Notes: generated by a model from the letters alone, not told the origin. A stretch of 64,000 bases of DNA from Pseudomonas vlassakiae (GCF_014269035.2 NZ_JABWRP020000005.1:186001-250000), one strand, 5' to 3'; positions 43,779 to 53,069 are shown, counted from the first letter of the stretch. Translations and numbers: made by a program.

Positions 43779-46109
43779 ATGAGCCAGGACCAACACATCA
43801 GGGATTACAAAGGCCCCGCCGCCGGCTGGGGCGCGCTGAAGAGCGTGACCAAGAGCTGGCTGGGCAGCGACAACGCCTTCAAGAACCTGCGGGCCATGCT
43901 CAAGACCAACCAGAACGGTGGCTTCGACTGCCCGGGCTGCGCCTGGGGCGAGTCGCCGGAAAGCGACATGGTCAAGTTCTGCGAAAACGGCGCCAAGGCA
44001 GTGAACTGGGAAGCCACCGGCCGCTCGGTGGACCCTGCGTTCTTTGCCCGTTACAGCGTCAGTGCGTTGCTCGAACAGAGCGACTACTGGCTTGAATACC
44101 AGGGCCGCCTGACCCATCCGATGCGCTACGACGCGGCCACCGACCACTACGTGGAAACCAGCTGGCAAGAAGCTTTCGAGCTGATTGCCCAACACCTGCG
44201 CGCGCTCGACTCGCCCGATCAGGCGGAGTTCTATACCTCGGGCCGGGCGAGCAACGAGGCGGCGTTTCTCTACCAGCTGTTCGTCCGTGCCTACGGCACC
44301 AACAACTTCCCCGACTGCTCGAACATGTGCCACGAAGCCAGCGGCGCCGGCATGGCCGAAACCCTCGGGGTGGGCAAGGGCACCGTGGTGTTTCACGACC
44401 TGGAGCTGGCCGACGCGATCTTCGTCATCGGCCAGAACCCCGGCACCAACCACCCGCGCATGCTCGAGCCGCTGCGCGAAGCCGTCAAGCGCGGTGCCCA
44501 GGTGGTGTGCTTCAACCCGCTCAAGGAACGCGGCCTGGAGCGCTTCCAGCACCCGCAGCACCCCTTCGAGATGCTCAGCAACGGCTCCGAGCCGACCACC
44601 AGTGCCTACTTCCGACCGGCCCTGGGGGGCGACATGGCGGCCATGCGCGGTATCGCCAAGTTCCTCTTGCAATGGGAGCGCGAAGCCCAGGCCAAGGGCG
44701 AGCCAGCGGTGTTCGACCATGCCTTCATCGCCGAGCACACCAGTGGCCTCGACGACTACCTGGCGGCCGTGGATGCCACCTCCTGGGAGCACATCGTCAA
44801 GCAATCGGGCCTGACCCTGGCCGAGATCGAACTGGCCGCGCGCATGTACCGCAAGGCCGAGCGAGTGATCATGTGCTGGGCCATGGGCGTTACCCAGCAT
44901 CGTCATTCGGTGCCGACCGTGCAGGAAATCGTCAACCTGCAACTGCTGCGCGGCAACGTCGGCAAGCCCGGTGCCGGTCTGTCACCGGTGCGCGGCCACA
45001 GCAACGTGCAAGGCGACCGCACCATGGGCATTGACGAAAAGCCCAGGGCGGCGCTGCTCGATGCCATCGAAAAACGTTTCAAGTTCCGAGTGCCCCGGGC
45101 CCACGGGCACAACGCGGTGCTGGCGATCAAAGCCATGGAAGAGGGGCTGGCCAAGGTGTTCATCGCCCTGGGCGGCAACTTCGCCCAAGCCACGCCGGAC
45201 ACCCCGCGCACCCACGCGGCACTGCGCAATTGCGCGCTGACCGTGCAGATCTCCACCAAGCTCAACCGCTCGCACTTGGTGACCGGGCGCGATGCGCTGA
45301 TTCTGCCGTGCCTGGGCCGTACCGAGATCGACATGCAGGCCGAGGGGCCGCAAGGCGTGACGGTGGAGGATACGTTCAGCATGGTGCACCTCTCCAACGG
45401 CCAGCTGCGCGCGCGTTCGCCGCACCTGCGTTCGGAGCCGTGGATCATCGCCGGCATGGCCAAGGCCACCTTGGGCAACCAGCCGATCGACTGGGAATAC
45501 GCGGTTGCCGACTACAACCGCATTCGCAGCATGATCGCCGACGTGATTCCGGGCTTCGCTAACTTCAACGAGCGCCTGCAGCACCCGGGCGGTTTCCACC
45601 TGGGCAACAACGCGGCCGATCGCAACTTCCGCACGGCCACCGGCAAGGCCCGCTTCATGCCCCACGCGCTGCCGGAGGAACTGGTCAATGCCAAGGTGCT
45701 GGCGCGGGGTGACACGCCGGACCTGATCCTGCAGACCCTGCGCTCGCATGACCAGTACAACACCACGTTGTACGGGCTGGATGACCGTTATCGCGGGGTA
45801 TTCGGCCTGCGTGAAGTGGTGTTTGTCAGCGAGGCGGACATCCGCCGGCTGGGCTTCGAGCCGGGCGAGCACGTGGACCTGGTGTCGCTGTGGGAGGATG
45901 GTGTCGAGCGACGGGTGTCGGGCTTCCGGTTGGTGCCTTATGACATTCCGGATGGGCAGGCAGCGGCCTATTACCCCGAGACCAATCCGCTGGTGCCGCT
46001 GGAGAGTTATGGCGAAGGGACTTATACGCCGACTTCCAAGTTCATTGCGATCAAGCTGGAGAAAGCCAAGGCCGGGAACCGGATCGAGGCGGTGCTCGCT
46101 GCCGATTGA
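43779..46109 (+). CDS. FdhF/YdeP-family molybdopterin oxidoreductase (formate-dehydrogenase-like)
   Basis: This 776-residue cytosolic protein starts at ATG 43779 behind GAGG. The Mo ligand appears to be Cys184 in NMCHEASGAGM, aligned with the Sec/Cys site of formate dehydrogenases. Near the N-terminus, FDCPGCAWG has two cysteines (51, 54) and the next is Cys68. This is not the classical C-x2-C-x3-C-x26-C four-iron cluster motif, so it is YdeP-like and not FdhF proper. The C-terminal domain carries the molybdopterin dinucleotide-binding fold. The reaction is not established; formate oxidation is a family guess. moaA and moaB lie alongside. Confidence 0.85.
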   Translation: MSQDQHIRDYKGPAAGWGALKSVTKSWLGSDNAFKNLRAMLKTNQNGGFDCPGCAWGESPESDMVKFCENGAKAVNWEATGRSVDPAFFARYSVSALLEQSDYWLEYQGRLTHPMRYDAATDHYVETSWQEAFELIAQHLRALDSPDQAEFYTSGRASNEAAFLYQLFVRAYGTNNFPDCSNMCHEASGAGMAETLGVGKGTVVFHDLELADAIFVIGQNPGTNHPRMLEPLREAVKRGAQVVCFNPLKERGLERFQHPQHPFEMLSNGSEPTTSAYFRPALGGDMAAMRGIAKFLLQWEREAQAKGEPAVFDHAFIAEHTSGLDDYLAAVDATSWEHIVKQSGLTLAEIELAARMYRKAERVIMCWAMGVTQHRHSVPTVQEIVNLQLLRGNVGKPGAGLSPVRGHSNVQGDRTMGIDEKPRAALLDAIEKRFKFRVPRAHGHNAVLAIKAMEEGLAKVFIALGGNFAQATPDTPRTHAALRNCALTVQISTKLNRSHLVTGRDALILPCLGRTEIDMQAEGPQGVTVEDTFSMVHLSNGQLRARSPHLRSEPWIIAGMAKATLGNQPIDWEYAVADYNRIRSMIADVIPGFANFNERLQHPGGFHLGNNAADRNFRTATGKARFMPHALPEELVNAKVLARGDTPDLILQTLRSHDQYNTTLYGLDDRYRGVFGLREVVFVSEADIRRLGFEPGEHVDLVSLWEDGVERRVSGFRLVPYDIPDGQAAAYYPETNPLVPLESYGEGTYTPTSKFIAIKLEKAKAGNRIEAVLAAD

Positions 46110-46122
46110 AGGGTTGCCTGGG

Positions 46123-46195
46123 CTGGCCTCTTCGCGGCTGAAGCCGCTCCTGCAGGGATCTCGATACCCCTGTAGGAGCGGCTTCAGCCGCGAAG
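46123..46195. repeat. REP doublet, copy 1 of an identical pair
   Basis: CTGGCCTCTTCGCGGCTGAA...CTTCAGCCGCGAAG forms two inverted REP arms around GGATCTCGATACCC. The full 73 bases, including the spacer between arms, are identical to 47989-48061. Confidence 0.9.
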
Positions 46196-46209
46196 CATCC
46201 AGCGCCGAT

Positions 46210-46671
46210 TCAAGGACGATGCACCGGCAAGGCCGTGGTGTACTTCATCTGCTCCATGGCAAAACTGGAGGTGATGTTCGACAGCCCCTCAGTGCGGGTA
46301 ATCAGCTTTTTGTAGAAGCGGTCATACGCCGCGATGTCACCCACCACCACCCGCAGCATGTAGTCCCAGTCCCCGGACATCCGGTAGAACTCCATCACCT
46401 CCTCGAACCCCTGCACCGTCGCTGCGAACTGCTCCAGCCAGGCGCTGTCGTGGCGCTGGGTCTTGAGCTGGACGAACACAGTCAGCCCCAACCCCAGGCG
46501 CACGGGGTCTAGCAGGGCGACGCGGCCGAGGATGTAGCCGTCTTCTTCAAGGCGTTTGACCCGCTTCCAGCACGGTGTGGTCGACAGGTTGACCGCCTCG
46601 GCCAGGTCCTTGAGCGAGATCGAGGCGTCGCGCTGCAACAGGGTGAGAATGTGCTGATCGAAGATGTCCAT
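46210..46671 (-). CDS. Lrp/AsnC-family transcriptional regulator
   Basis: This 153-residue protein has an N-terminal helix-turn-helix (ISLKDLAEAVNLSTTPCWKRVKRLEEDGYI) and a C-terminal RAM/ACT ligand-binding domain. The CWKRVKRLE recognition helix is typical. It is divergent from a PLP enzyme of sulfur amino acid metabolism, with two palindromic AT-centred sites between them, so it likely responds to an amino acid and controls that gene. Confidence 0.92.
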   Translation of the reverse strand: MDIFDQHILTLLQRDASISLKDLAEAVNLSTTPCWKRVKRLEEDGYILGRVALLDPVRLGLGLTVFVQLKTQRHDSAWLEQFAATVQGFEEVMEFYRMSGDWDYMLRVVVGDIAAYDRFYKKLITRTEGLSNITSSFAMEQMKYTTALPVHRP

Positions 46672-46691
46672 GGCAGGGAAAACTTCACCGA

Positions 46692-46735
46692 GAAAAATTT
46701 TCCCCAGATTACCCCAGGCCTAGGAAAATTTCCTG
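46692..46735. promoter_or_regulatory. Two Lrp-like palindromes between the regulator and PLP-enzyme genes
   Basis: GAAAAATTTTCC at 46692-46703 and CTAGGAAAATTTCCTG at 46720-46735 are AT-centred palindromes whose centres are about 30 bases (three turns) apart, close to the Lrp-family operator style. Confidence 0.5.
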
Positions 46736-46809
46736 CACCGGGCGGGCATTGCCGCCGCGCCAGGTAATTGCCATAGTTGCAGGCTTGAATCCTGCCAATG
46801 GGCCTGACC

Positions 46810-47982
46810 ATGTCTGACAAGCCGCGTAATTTCGCCACCCGTACCATCCACGCCGGCGAGCAGTCCAGCGTTGCCGCAAACGCCATCTTCCCGCCCATCT
46901 ATACCGCCAGCTCCTACATCAAGCGCAGCCTGGACGATAATCCCGAATACGCCTACAGCCGTGTCGGCAACCCGACCCGGCATGCCTATGAGAGCTGTGT
47001 TGCCGCGCTGGAGGAAGGCGTCGGTGCGGTGGCCTGTGCCTCGGGGGTGAATGCCACCGCCACCGTGCTCGAGCTGCTGCCCAAGGACGCCCACGTGGTG
47101 GTGATGAATGGTGTCTACGGCGGCACCTTCCGCATCCTTGAAGACTACCGCGGGCGCACCTCGGGCCTGACCACCACGTATGTCGACCTGAATGACGTCG
47201 AGGCGGTGGCTGCAGCAATCAAGCCGGAAACCCAGCTGATCTGGATCGAGTCCCCGACCAACCCGTTGCTGCACCTGGTGGACATCAAGGCGGTGTGCGA
47301 CCTGGCCCGTGCCCGTGGCATCCTCACCTGTATCGACAACACCTTCTGCTCGCCGTGGAACCAGCGCCCGATCACCCTCGGCGTGGACCTGGTGATGCAC
47401 TCGGCGAGCAAGTACATCGGCGGCCACTCCGATCTCACCGGGGGCGTGGTGGTCGCCGCCAATGACGAGCTGCTCGCCCGGCTGCGCAAGATCAGCATGG
47501 CGGTCGGGGCGATCCAGGGGCCGTTCGACTGCTACCTGGCCCTGCGCGGGCTGAAGACCCTGGATGTGCGCATGGAGCGCCAGTGCACCAACGCGCTGCA
47601 GGTGGCGCGCTTCCTGGAAGGCCACCCGCAGGTCGAGCAGGTGTTCTACCCGGGGCTTGAAAGCCACCCGCAACACGCACTGTGCCTGCGGCAGATGCGC
47701 AGTGGCGGGGCGGTGGTGGCGATGAAAGTCAAAGGCGCAGACCGGGCAGCGCTCAACCGCTTGATCGAGGCCTTGCAGATCTTCGTGCTGGCCGACTCGC
47801 TGGGCGGGGTGGAAAGCATGATCAACCACTCGTGGAGCATGTCGCACAACTCGTTGAGCCCGGCGCAGAAGGGCGAGATGGGGATCAGCGAGAACCTGCT
47901 GCGGTTGTCGGTGGGGATCGAGGATTATCGCGACCTGATCGAAGACCTGGATGGGGCGTTGAAGGCTTCGGCTGCGGGGTAA
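46810..47982 (+). CDS. Cystathionine gamma-synthase/lyase-type PLP enzyme
   Basis: This 390-residue enzyme of the Cys/Met metabolism PLP family starts at ATG 46810 (46798 is also in frame; neither has a strong ribosome-binding site). The PLP lysine is in HSASKYIGGHSD, and the motifs YSRVGNPT and the C-terminal RLSVGIED are typical. It differs clearly from the known P. putida methionine gamma-lyase as I recall it, so the choice among gamma-synthase, gamma-lyase and beta-lyase is open. The divergent Lrp-type gene suggests amino-acid-responsive catabolism. Confidence 0.82.
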   Translation: MSDKPRNFATRTIHAGEQSSVAANAIFPPIYTASSYIKRSLDDNPEYAYSRVGNPTRHAYESCVAALEEGVGAVACASGVNATATVLELLPKDAHVVVMNGVYGGTFRILEDYRGRTSGLTTTYVDLNDVEAVAAAIKPETQLIWIESPTNPLLHLVDIKAVCDLARARGILTCIDNTFCSPWNQRPITLGVDLVMHSASKYIGGHSDLTGGVVVAANDELLARLRKISMAVGAIQGPFDCYLALRGLKTLDVRMERQCTNALQVARFLEGHPQVEQVFYPGLESHPQHALCLRQMRSGGAVVAMKVKGADRAALNRLIEALQIFVLADSLGGVESMINHSWSMSHNSLSPAQKGEMGISENLLRLSVGIEDYRDLIEDLDGALKASAAG

Positions 47983-47988
47983 TGGCTG

Positions 47989-48061
47989 CTGGCCTCTTCG
48001 CGGCTGAAGCCGCTCCTGCAGGGATCTCGATACCCCTGTAGGAGCGGCTTCAGCCGCGAAG
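47989..48061. repeat. REP doublet, copy 2 of an identical pair
   Basis: All 73 bases, including the non-REP spacer, are identical to 46123-46195. The two copies flank the Lrp and PLP-enzyme genes, 1.87 kb apart. Confidence 0.9.
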
Positions 48062-48086
48062 GGCCAGTGTATTCAATGAAGGGCTA

Positions 48087-48323
48087 TCAGGACTTGGGCG
48101 GATGAATGATCCGTTCGATCTTGTCTTTGATCAGCAGCCTTTCCTTGCGCAGGCGGTTGACCGCGTCGTCGTTGGTGCCATTGGCCTCGGCGGCCAGCAC
48201 CTCTTTGTCCTTGGTGTTGTATTCCTTGTGCAGCTTGTGAAGGTCCTGGTCCTTGTCTATGGCCGCCTGGAATGCGTCAGCGGTAATGTGCAGGTCAGCG
48301 AGCAGATCATGCGGAACTGGCAT
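48087..48323 (-). CDS. YdcH/DUF465 family small protein
   Basis: This 78-residue protein starts MPVPHDLLADL (ATG 48323, AGGTGAAG upstream). It is almost wholly helical, with the family pattern LHKLHKEYNTKDKEVLAAE...LRKERLLIKDKIERII, an antiparallel coiled-coil hairpin. Function is unknown. The gene is divergent from a tautomerase-like gene. Confidence 0.88.
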   Translation of the reverse strand: MPVPHDLLADLHITADAFQAAIDKDQDLHKLHKEYNTKDKEVLAAEANGTNDDAVNRLRKERLLIKDKIERIIHPPKS

Positions 48324-48440
48324 TTCTTCACCTCTGTCAGGGTTGTCGGTAAGGTCCTGACCTTTGAGGATAGCCGCCTTTGCGCAGGTGGGGGACTGGG
48401 GTAGGCTGTCGCATCCTTCCCTGTGCCTGGAACCTGCGCC

Positions 48441-48806
48441 ATGCCTCACCTGAACCTGGAATACAGCGACAACCTGCGCGAACTCAATGTCGATGTGCTG
48501 TTGCTGCGCCTGAACCACGCCCTGGTGGGTAGCGGCCAGTTTGCCGACGAGGGCGACATCAAGAGCCGGGCCGAGGCCTTCAAGCAGTACCGGGTGGGTA
48601 CCGCGCCGGGAGAGCGAGCTTTCGCCCATGTGCGCCTGGCCATCCTCAGCGGGCGCTCGCCCGAGGTGAAGCAGCAACTGTCGAACGGCTTGCTCGAGGT
48701 GTTGCGCGAAGCGATCCCGGCCAAGGCCGGAGTGGACACCCAGTTGTGCGTGGAAGTGCTCGACATCGACCGCGAACCTTATGCCAAGGCGCGTCTGCAC
48801 GGCTGA
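48441..48806 (+). CDS. 5-carboxymethyl-2-hydroxymuconate isomerase (HpaF-like) family protein
   Basis: This 121-residue protein starts MPHLNLEYSDNL (ATG 48441). Pro2 becomes the N-terminal catalytic base after Met removal, as in the tautomerase superfamily. It also carries FAHVRLAILSGRSPEVKQQLS as in HpaF/CHMI. No other homoprotocatechuate genes are nearby, so the natural substrate is uncertain. Confidence 0.85.
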   Translation: MPHLNLEYSDNLRELNVDVLLLRLNHALVGSGQFADEGDIKSRAEAFKQYRVGTAPGERAFAHVRLAILSGRSPEVKQQLSNGLLEVLREAIPAKAGVDTQLCVEVLDIDREPYAKARLHG

Positions 48807-48862
48807 ACGGCGGCTGAATGAAGTTGATTTAATGTAAAAAAATGCATCGGCTTACGAATTTG

Positions 48863-48878
48863 TTACCGTCTTTTTCAC
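48863..48878 (+). promoter_or_regulatory. Possible ColR-like site upstream of eptA
   Basis: TTACCGTC-TTTTTCAC resembles the ColR operator of P. putida as I remember it (pyrimidine pair, a short variable part, then TTTTTCAC), with one mismatch. It lies about 90 bases upstream of the probable eptA start. A -10-like GATAAT lies at 48945-48950. Confidence 0.35.
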
Positions 48879-48965
48879 GAAAAATTGATGGTGCGCTTTC
48901 TAGAGTTCGCCCGACTTTCCCACAGTGCCATCCGGCCTGTGGGTGATAATTACTCTCGATTGCGA

Positions 48966-50609
48966 ATGCCGATGCTCAACTTCAAATCCCTGCGGACTGA
49001 ATGGGTCACGCTGTTGGCCAGCGTTTACCTGCTGGTGGGTCTCAACATGTTCCTCTGGGAGCACCTGCAAGAGGTGGTGCCTGCCGGGATGACGGGGCTT
49101 TGGCTGAGCCTGGCGTTCGCCGTGCTGATGTTGTTCGCGTTCAACCTGGTGTTGACGCTGTTCGCCTTCCGTTATGTATTGAAGCCGTTATTGATCGTGT
49201 TGTTCATCAGTGGTGCAAGTGCTGCCTACTTCATGAACCAGTACGGCGTGCTTATTGACGCTGGCATGTTCCGCAACATGGCCGAAACCAACGTTACGGA
49301 AGTGCGCGACCTGATGTCGTTCAAGTTCGCTGCCTATATTCTGCTGCTTGGTGTATTGCCGTCGGTCGTGCTGTGGAAGGCGAAGATCGCCTACCGCCCA
49401 TGGCACCGCGAATTGCTCGGCAAACTGGTGGTCAGCGGCGCCTGCGTGGTGGCGCTGGGCTCGGTGGCACTGGTCAATTATCAAGGGCTGTCGTCGCTGT
49501 TTCGCAACCACCATGAACTGCGCCTGATGCTCACCCCGAGCAATGTCGTCGGCGCGACCATCGGTTATGTCAACGAGCGCGTCGGTACTGCAGCGCGCCC
49601 ATTCCAGAGTTATGGCGAAGATGCCAAGCGCGACCCGGCCTGGCAGAAGCACGAGCGCAAATCGCTGACCGTGCTGGTCGTCGGCGAAAGTGCCCGTGCC
49701 GACCACTTCGGCGTGCTCGGCTATCCGCGCGATACCACCCCGAACCTGGCCCGGGAGCAGGGCCTGCTGAGCTTCTCCGATGTGCATTCCTGCGGTACTG
49801 AAACCGCCGTCTCGGTGCCGTGCATGTTCTCCGGCATGAAGCGCAAGGAATACGACGCTCGGGTGGCGAAGAACCGCGAAGGGCTGCTGGACATCCTCCA
49901 GCGTGCCGGCCTGGCCGTGCAGTGGCGCGACAACCAGTCGGGCTGCAAGGGCACCTGCGACCGCGTGCAGTTCATCGACGTCAGCAACCTCAAGGACCCG
50001 CAGCTGTGCGCCAGCGGCGAATGCCATGATGAAATCCTCCTGCAAGGCCTGGGCGAGCTGATCGACAACCTTGACAAGGACACCGTGCTGGTGCTGCACC
50101 AGATGGGCAGCCACGGCCCCGAATACTTCAAGCGCTACCCTCAAGACGGCGAGCGCTTCACCCCGGTGTGCCAGAGCAACGCGCTGAACCAGTGCAGCGA
50201 GCAGGAGATCATCAACGGCTACGACAACACCCTGGCCTACACTGACAAAGTGCTGTCTTCGCTGATCGATACCCTGCGCAGCAAGCAGGACAAGGTCGAC
50301 ACGGCGATGATCTACCTCTCCGACCATGGCGAGTCGCTGGGCGAGTACAACCTGTTCCTGCACGGCACTCCCTATGCCATTGCTCCGGAACAACAAAAGC
50401 ATGTGCCGCTGCTGACCTGGTTCTCCGACAGCTACAAGGAAGACTTTGGCATCGACACCGATTGCCTGGCCAAGCTCAGCGATGCGCCGCTGTCGCAGGA
50501 CAACCTGTTCCACTCGATGCTGGGCCTGCTGCAGGTGCACACCGAGGTCTACCAGCAGTCGCTGGACATGTTTGCCAGCTGCCGGCCGTGGCTGGCAGCC
50601 CAGCGTTGA
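48966..50609 (+). CDS. Lipid A phosphoethanolamine transferase EptA/CptA-like
   Basis: This protein of about 547 residues starts at MPMLNFKSLRTEW (ATG 48966; ATG 48972 and an upstream ATG 48888 are possible and none has a clear ribosome-binding site). Five membrane helices occupy the first 190 residues or so. A periplasmic sulfatase-like domain follows with VVGESARADHFG, the nucleophile Thr in CGTETAVSVPCMFS, and SDHGES. Paired cysteines suit periplasmic disulfides. It transfers phosphoethanolamine to lipid A or core sugars, lowering polymyxin binding. In P. putida this class is under ColRS control. Confidence 0.9.
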   Translation: MPMLNFKSLRTEWVTLLASVYLLVGLNMFLWEHLQEVVPAGMTGLWLSLAFAVLMLFAFNLVLTLFAFRYVLKPLLIVLFISGASAAYFMNQYGVLIDAGMFRNMAETNVTEVRDLMSFKFAAYILLLGVLPSVVLWKAKIAYRPWHRELLGKLVVSGACVVALGSVALVNYQGLSSLFRNHHELRLMLTPSNVVGATIGYVNERVGTAARPFQSYGEDAKRDPAWQKHERKSLTVLVVGESARADHFGVLGYPRDTTPNLAREQGLLSFSDVHSCGTETAVSVPCMFSGMKRKEYDARVAKNREGLLDILQRAGLAVQWRDNQSGCKGTCDRVQFIDVSNLKDPQLCASGECHDEILLQGLGELIDNLDKDTVLVLHQMGSHGPEYFKRYPQDGERFTPVCQSNALNQCSEQEIINGYDNTLAYTDKVLSSLIDTLRSKQDKVDTAMIYLSDHGESLGEYNLFLHGTPYAIAPEQQKHVPLLTWFSDSYKEDFGIDTDCLAKLSDAPLSQDNLFHSMLGLLQVHTEVYQQSLDMFASCRPWLAAQR

Positions 50610-50698
50610 GGCCGTTCATCTAATCCAGGGATGGCGCAGGTTTCACCAGCAGGGCCCGCGCCGTATATACTGCGCGCCAATGTTTGTGGGAGAGCCTT

Positions 50699-51832
50699 GT
50701 GGCCATCGAAATACACTGGATCCGTGACGACCAGACCCTGGCCGAACACTGCCGCAAGTGGCGCGAACTGCCCTTCGTGGCACTCGACACCGAATTCATG
50801 CGGGTCGACACCTTCTACCCGAAAGCCGGCCTGGTCCAGGTTGGCGACGGGCAGCGGGCTTTCCTCATCGACCCGCTGCTGATCGGCGACTGGCAGCCGC
50901 TGGGCGAACTGCTCGACGACAGCAACGTGGTCAAGGTGCTGCACGCCTGCAGTGAAGACCTCGAAGTGCTGCTGCGCCTGACTGGCAAGCTGCCGCAACC
51001 GTTGTTCGACACCCAGCTGGCCGCCGGTTACCTGAACCTGGGCTTCTCCATGGGCTATTCGCGCCTGGTGCAGGACGTGCTGGGTATCGAGCTGCCCAAG
51101 GGCGAAACCCGCTCTGACTGGTTGCAGCGCCCGCTGTCGGAAACCCAGGTCAGCTACGCCGCCGAAGATGCCGTGCACCTGGCCGAGCTGTTCGCCGCCC
51201 TGCAGCCACGCCTGTCCGGCGACAAGTACGCCTGGGTGCTGGAAGACGGCGCCGAGCTGGTGGCTGCGCTGCGCCGTGAAGTCGAACCCGAGACTTTGTA
51301 TCGCGACGTCAAGCTCGCCTGGAAGCTGAGCCGGCAGCAACTGGCGGTGCTGCGCGAACTGTGCGCCTGGCGCGAGCGTGAAGCACGCAGCCGTGATGTA
51401 CCGCGCAACCGTATCCTCAAGGAACACTCGCTGTGGCCCATGGCCAAGAGCCAGCCGGATAACCTTTCGGCCCTGGCCAAGATTGAAGAAATGCACCCGC
51501 GCACCATCCGCCAGGACGGCGCCTTGCTGCTCGAGCTGATCAAGCGTGCCGGCAACCTGCCGGCCGAGCAATGGCCACAGCCGCTCCCCGAGCCGCTGCC
51601 GATCGAAGCCGCCGGTATCCTCAAGCGCCTGCGTGCCATCGGCCAGGCCGAAGGCGAGCGCCTGGGCATCGCCCCCGAACTGATGCTGCGCAAGAAAGCC
51701 CTGGAAGCCCTGCTCAAGAGCGGCTACCCGAACGGCCCTTATCAACTGCCCGATTCGCTGCGCGGCTGGCGCCGTGAGCGGATGGGCCAGGCCCTGCTGG
51801 ACGACCTGGCAGGTGCCGGAGACAAGCAATGA
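50699..51832 (+). CDS. rnd: Ribonuclease D
   Basis: This 377-residue 3'-5' exoribonuclease starts at GTG 50699 with GGGAG upstream. The DEDDy motifs are [10 protein letters not shown] (Exo I), [12 protein letters not shown] (Exo II) and [11 protein letters not shown] (Exo III, with Tyr). Two HRDC domains make up the C-terminal half. It matures tRNA and other small RNA 3' ends. Its stop overlaps ycgL. Confidence 0.95.
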   Translation: MAIEIHWIRDDQTLAEHCRKWRELPFVALDTEFMRVDTFYPKAGLVQVGDGQRAFLIDPLLIGDWQPLGELLDDSNVVKVLHACSEDLEVLLRLTGKLPQPLFDTQLAAGYLNLGFSMGYSRLVQDVLGIELPKGETRSDWLQRPLSETQVSYAAEDAVHLAELFAALQPRLSGDKYAWVLEDGAELVAALRREVEPETLYRDVKLAWKLSRQQLAVLRELCAWREREARSRDVPRNRILKEHSLWPMAKSQPDNLSALAKIEEMHPRTIRQDGALLLELIKRAGNLPAEQWPQPLPEPLPIEAAGILKRLRAIGQAEGERLGIAPELMLRKKALEALLKSGYPNGPYQLPDSLRGWRRERMGQALLDDLAGAGDKQ

Positions 51833-52122
51833 AACGTATCTGCTCGATCTACAAGAGCCCACGCAAGAACGAAATGTACCTGTATGTGCTCAAGGCCGAT
51901 GGCCTGGAGCGCGTGCCCGAAGCCCTGCTACCGTTCTTCGGTACGCCCAAGCATGCTTTCGACCTGGTGCTCAGCCCCGAGCGCAAGCTGGCCCGCGAAG
52001 ACATCGCCAAGGTCCTGGAGAACCTCGACAACCAGGGCTACCACCTGCAGATGCCACCGCCGGACGATGAATACATCGAGCATCTGCCCGAAGAACTGCT
52101 GCGCCGCAACGACCCGGTTTGA
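51829..52122 (+). CDS. YcgL-domain protein
   Basis: This 97-residue protein of the YcgL family (DUF709) begins [20 protein letters not shown] and has the [13 protein letters not shown] and GYHLQMPPP segments. It overlaps the rnd stop by four bases, a conserved gene pair in Pseudomonas. Its function is not established; the link with RNase D hints at RNA metabolism. Confidence 0.92.
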   Translation: MKRICSIYKSPRKNEMYLYVLKADGLERVPEALLPFFGTPKHAFDLVLSPERKLAREDIAKVLENLDNQGYHLQMPPPDDEYIEHLPEELLRRNDPV

Positions 52123-52124
52123 TC

Positions 52125-53057
52125 ATGCGTGTACTGATCGCTGAGCATGATCATGCTCGTTATGCCGAATTGTTGCGCGAAGCGATGCCGGAACTGGAAG
52201 TGCTGACCAGCAACGACTCCGCCGAACTGGCCCGCCAGGCACCGCAGTGCCCGGTCTGGCTGGGCCAGCCGGATCTGCTGGCGAGCCTGTTGCGCCAGGG
52301 CCACAAGCCTGAGTGGATGCAGTCGACCTGGGCCGGCATCACGCCATTGCTGGCCGAAGGCCTCCCACGTGACTACCGCCTGACCCGCGCCGTAGGTATT
52401 TTCGGCCAGGTGATGGCCGAATACATGCTGACCTACATGCTCGGCCACGAGCGCGAAGTGTTGTCGCGCCTGGTCAGCCAGGTCGAGCGGCGCTGGGATG
52501 ACCGCCCGGGGCGCAGCCTGGAGGGGCGCAAGGTATTGATCGTCGGGACCGGCGATATCGGCCAGCGAGTCGCCGAGTTCCTCGTGCCGTTTGGCGTGAC
52601 CCTGTACGGTATCGCCAGCAGCGCCCGCGAGCAGGCGCCCTTCGTCGAAGTGGCGGGGCTGGCGGATTTGCCGCGCATGGTCGGGCAAGTGGACTATGTG
52701 CTCAACCTGTTGCCGGACACGCCGGCAACCCATGACTTGTACGATGCGGCGCTGTTCCAGTGCTTCCGGCCCACGGCGCTGTTCATCAACGCCGGGCGCG
52801 GCGCGGCGGTGGTCGATGCCGACCTGGTCGAGGCGCTGAAACAGGGGCATCTGGCCGGGGCGGTGATCGACGTGTGCCGGCAGGAGCCGCTGCCGCAACG
52901 CCATCCGTTCTGGACCGCCTGGGGCTTGTTGCTGACCGGGCACAGCTCGGCGCCCACCTCGCCGGCGGCCATGGTGCGGTTGTTTGCCGGGAATGCGCGG
53001 GCGTATGCAGCGGGGCAGGGGTTGCGCGGCGAAGTCGATTTCGCCCGGGGTTACTGA
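52125..53057 (+). CDS. D-2-hydroxyacid dehydrogenase, GhrA-like
   Basis: This 310-residue NAD(P)-dependent enzyme starts at ATG 52125, two bases after the ycgL stop. The nucleotide-binding motif is VLIVGTGDIGQRVAEFL, followed by the catalytic Arg in INAGRGAAVVD, the Glu in CRQEPLP, and His in TGHSSAPT. Such enzymes reduce glyoxylate or hydroxypyruvate. It is likely co-transcribed with rnd and ycgL. Confidence 0.9.
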   Translation: MRVLIAEHDHARYAELLREAMPELEVLTSNDSAELARQAPQCPVWLGQPDLLASLLRQGHKPEWMQSTWAGITPLLAEGLPRDYRLTRAVGIFGQVMAEYMLTYMLGHEREVLSRLVSQVERRWDDRPGRSLEGRKVLIVGTGDIGQRVAEFLVPFGVTLYGIASSAREQAPFVEVAGLADLPRMVGQVDYVLNLLPDTPATHDLYDAALFQCFRPTALFINAGRGAAVVDADLVEALKQGHLAGAVIDVCRQEPLPQRHPFWTAWGLLLTGHSSAPTSPAAMVRLFAGNARAYAAGQGLRGEVDFARGY

Positions 53058-53069
53058 TTTCTGTCTCCT

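Noticed and set aside
46810-47982. Naming the PLP enzyme methionine gamma-lyase MdeA because of the adjacent Lrp-type regulator
   Set aside because: The sequence differs widely from the P. putida MdeA that I recall, so only the broader family is supported.
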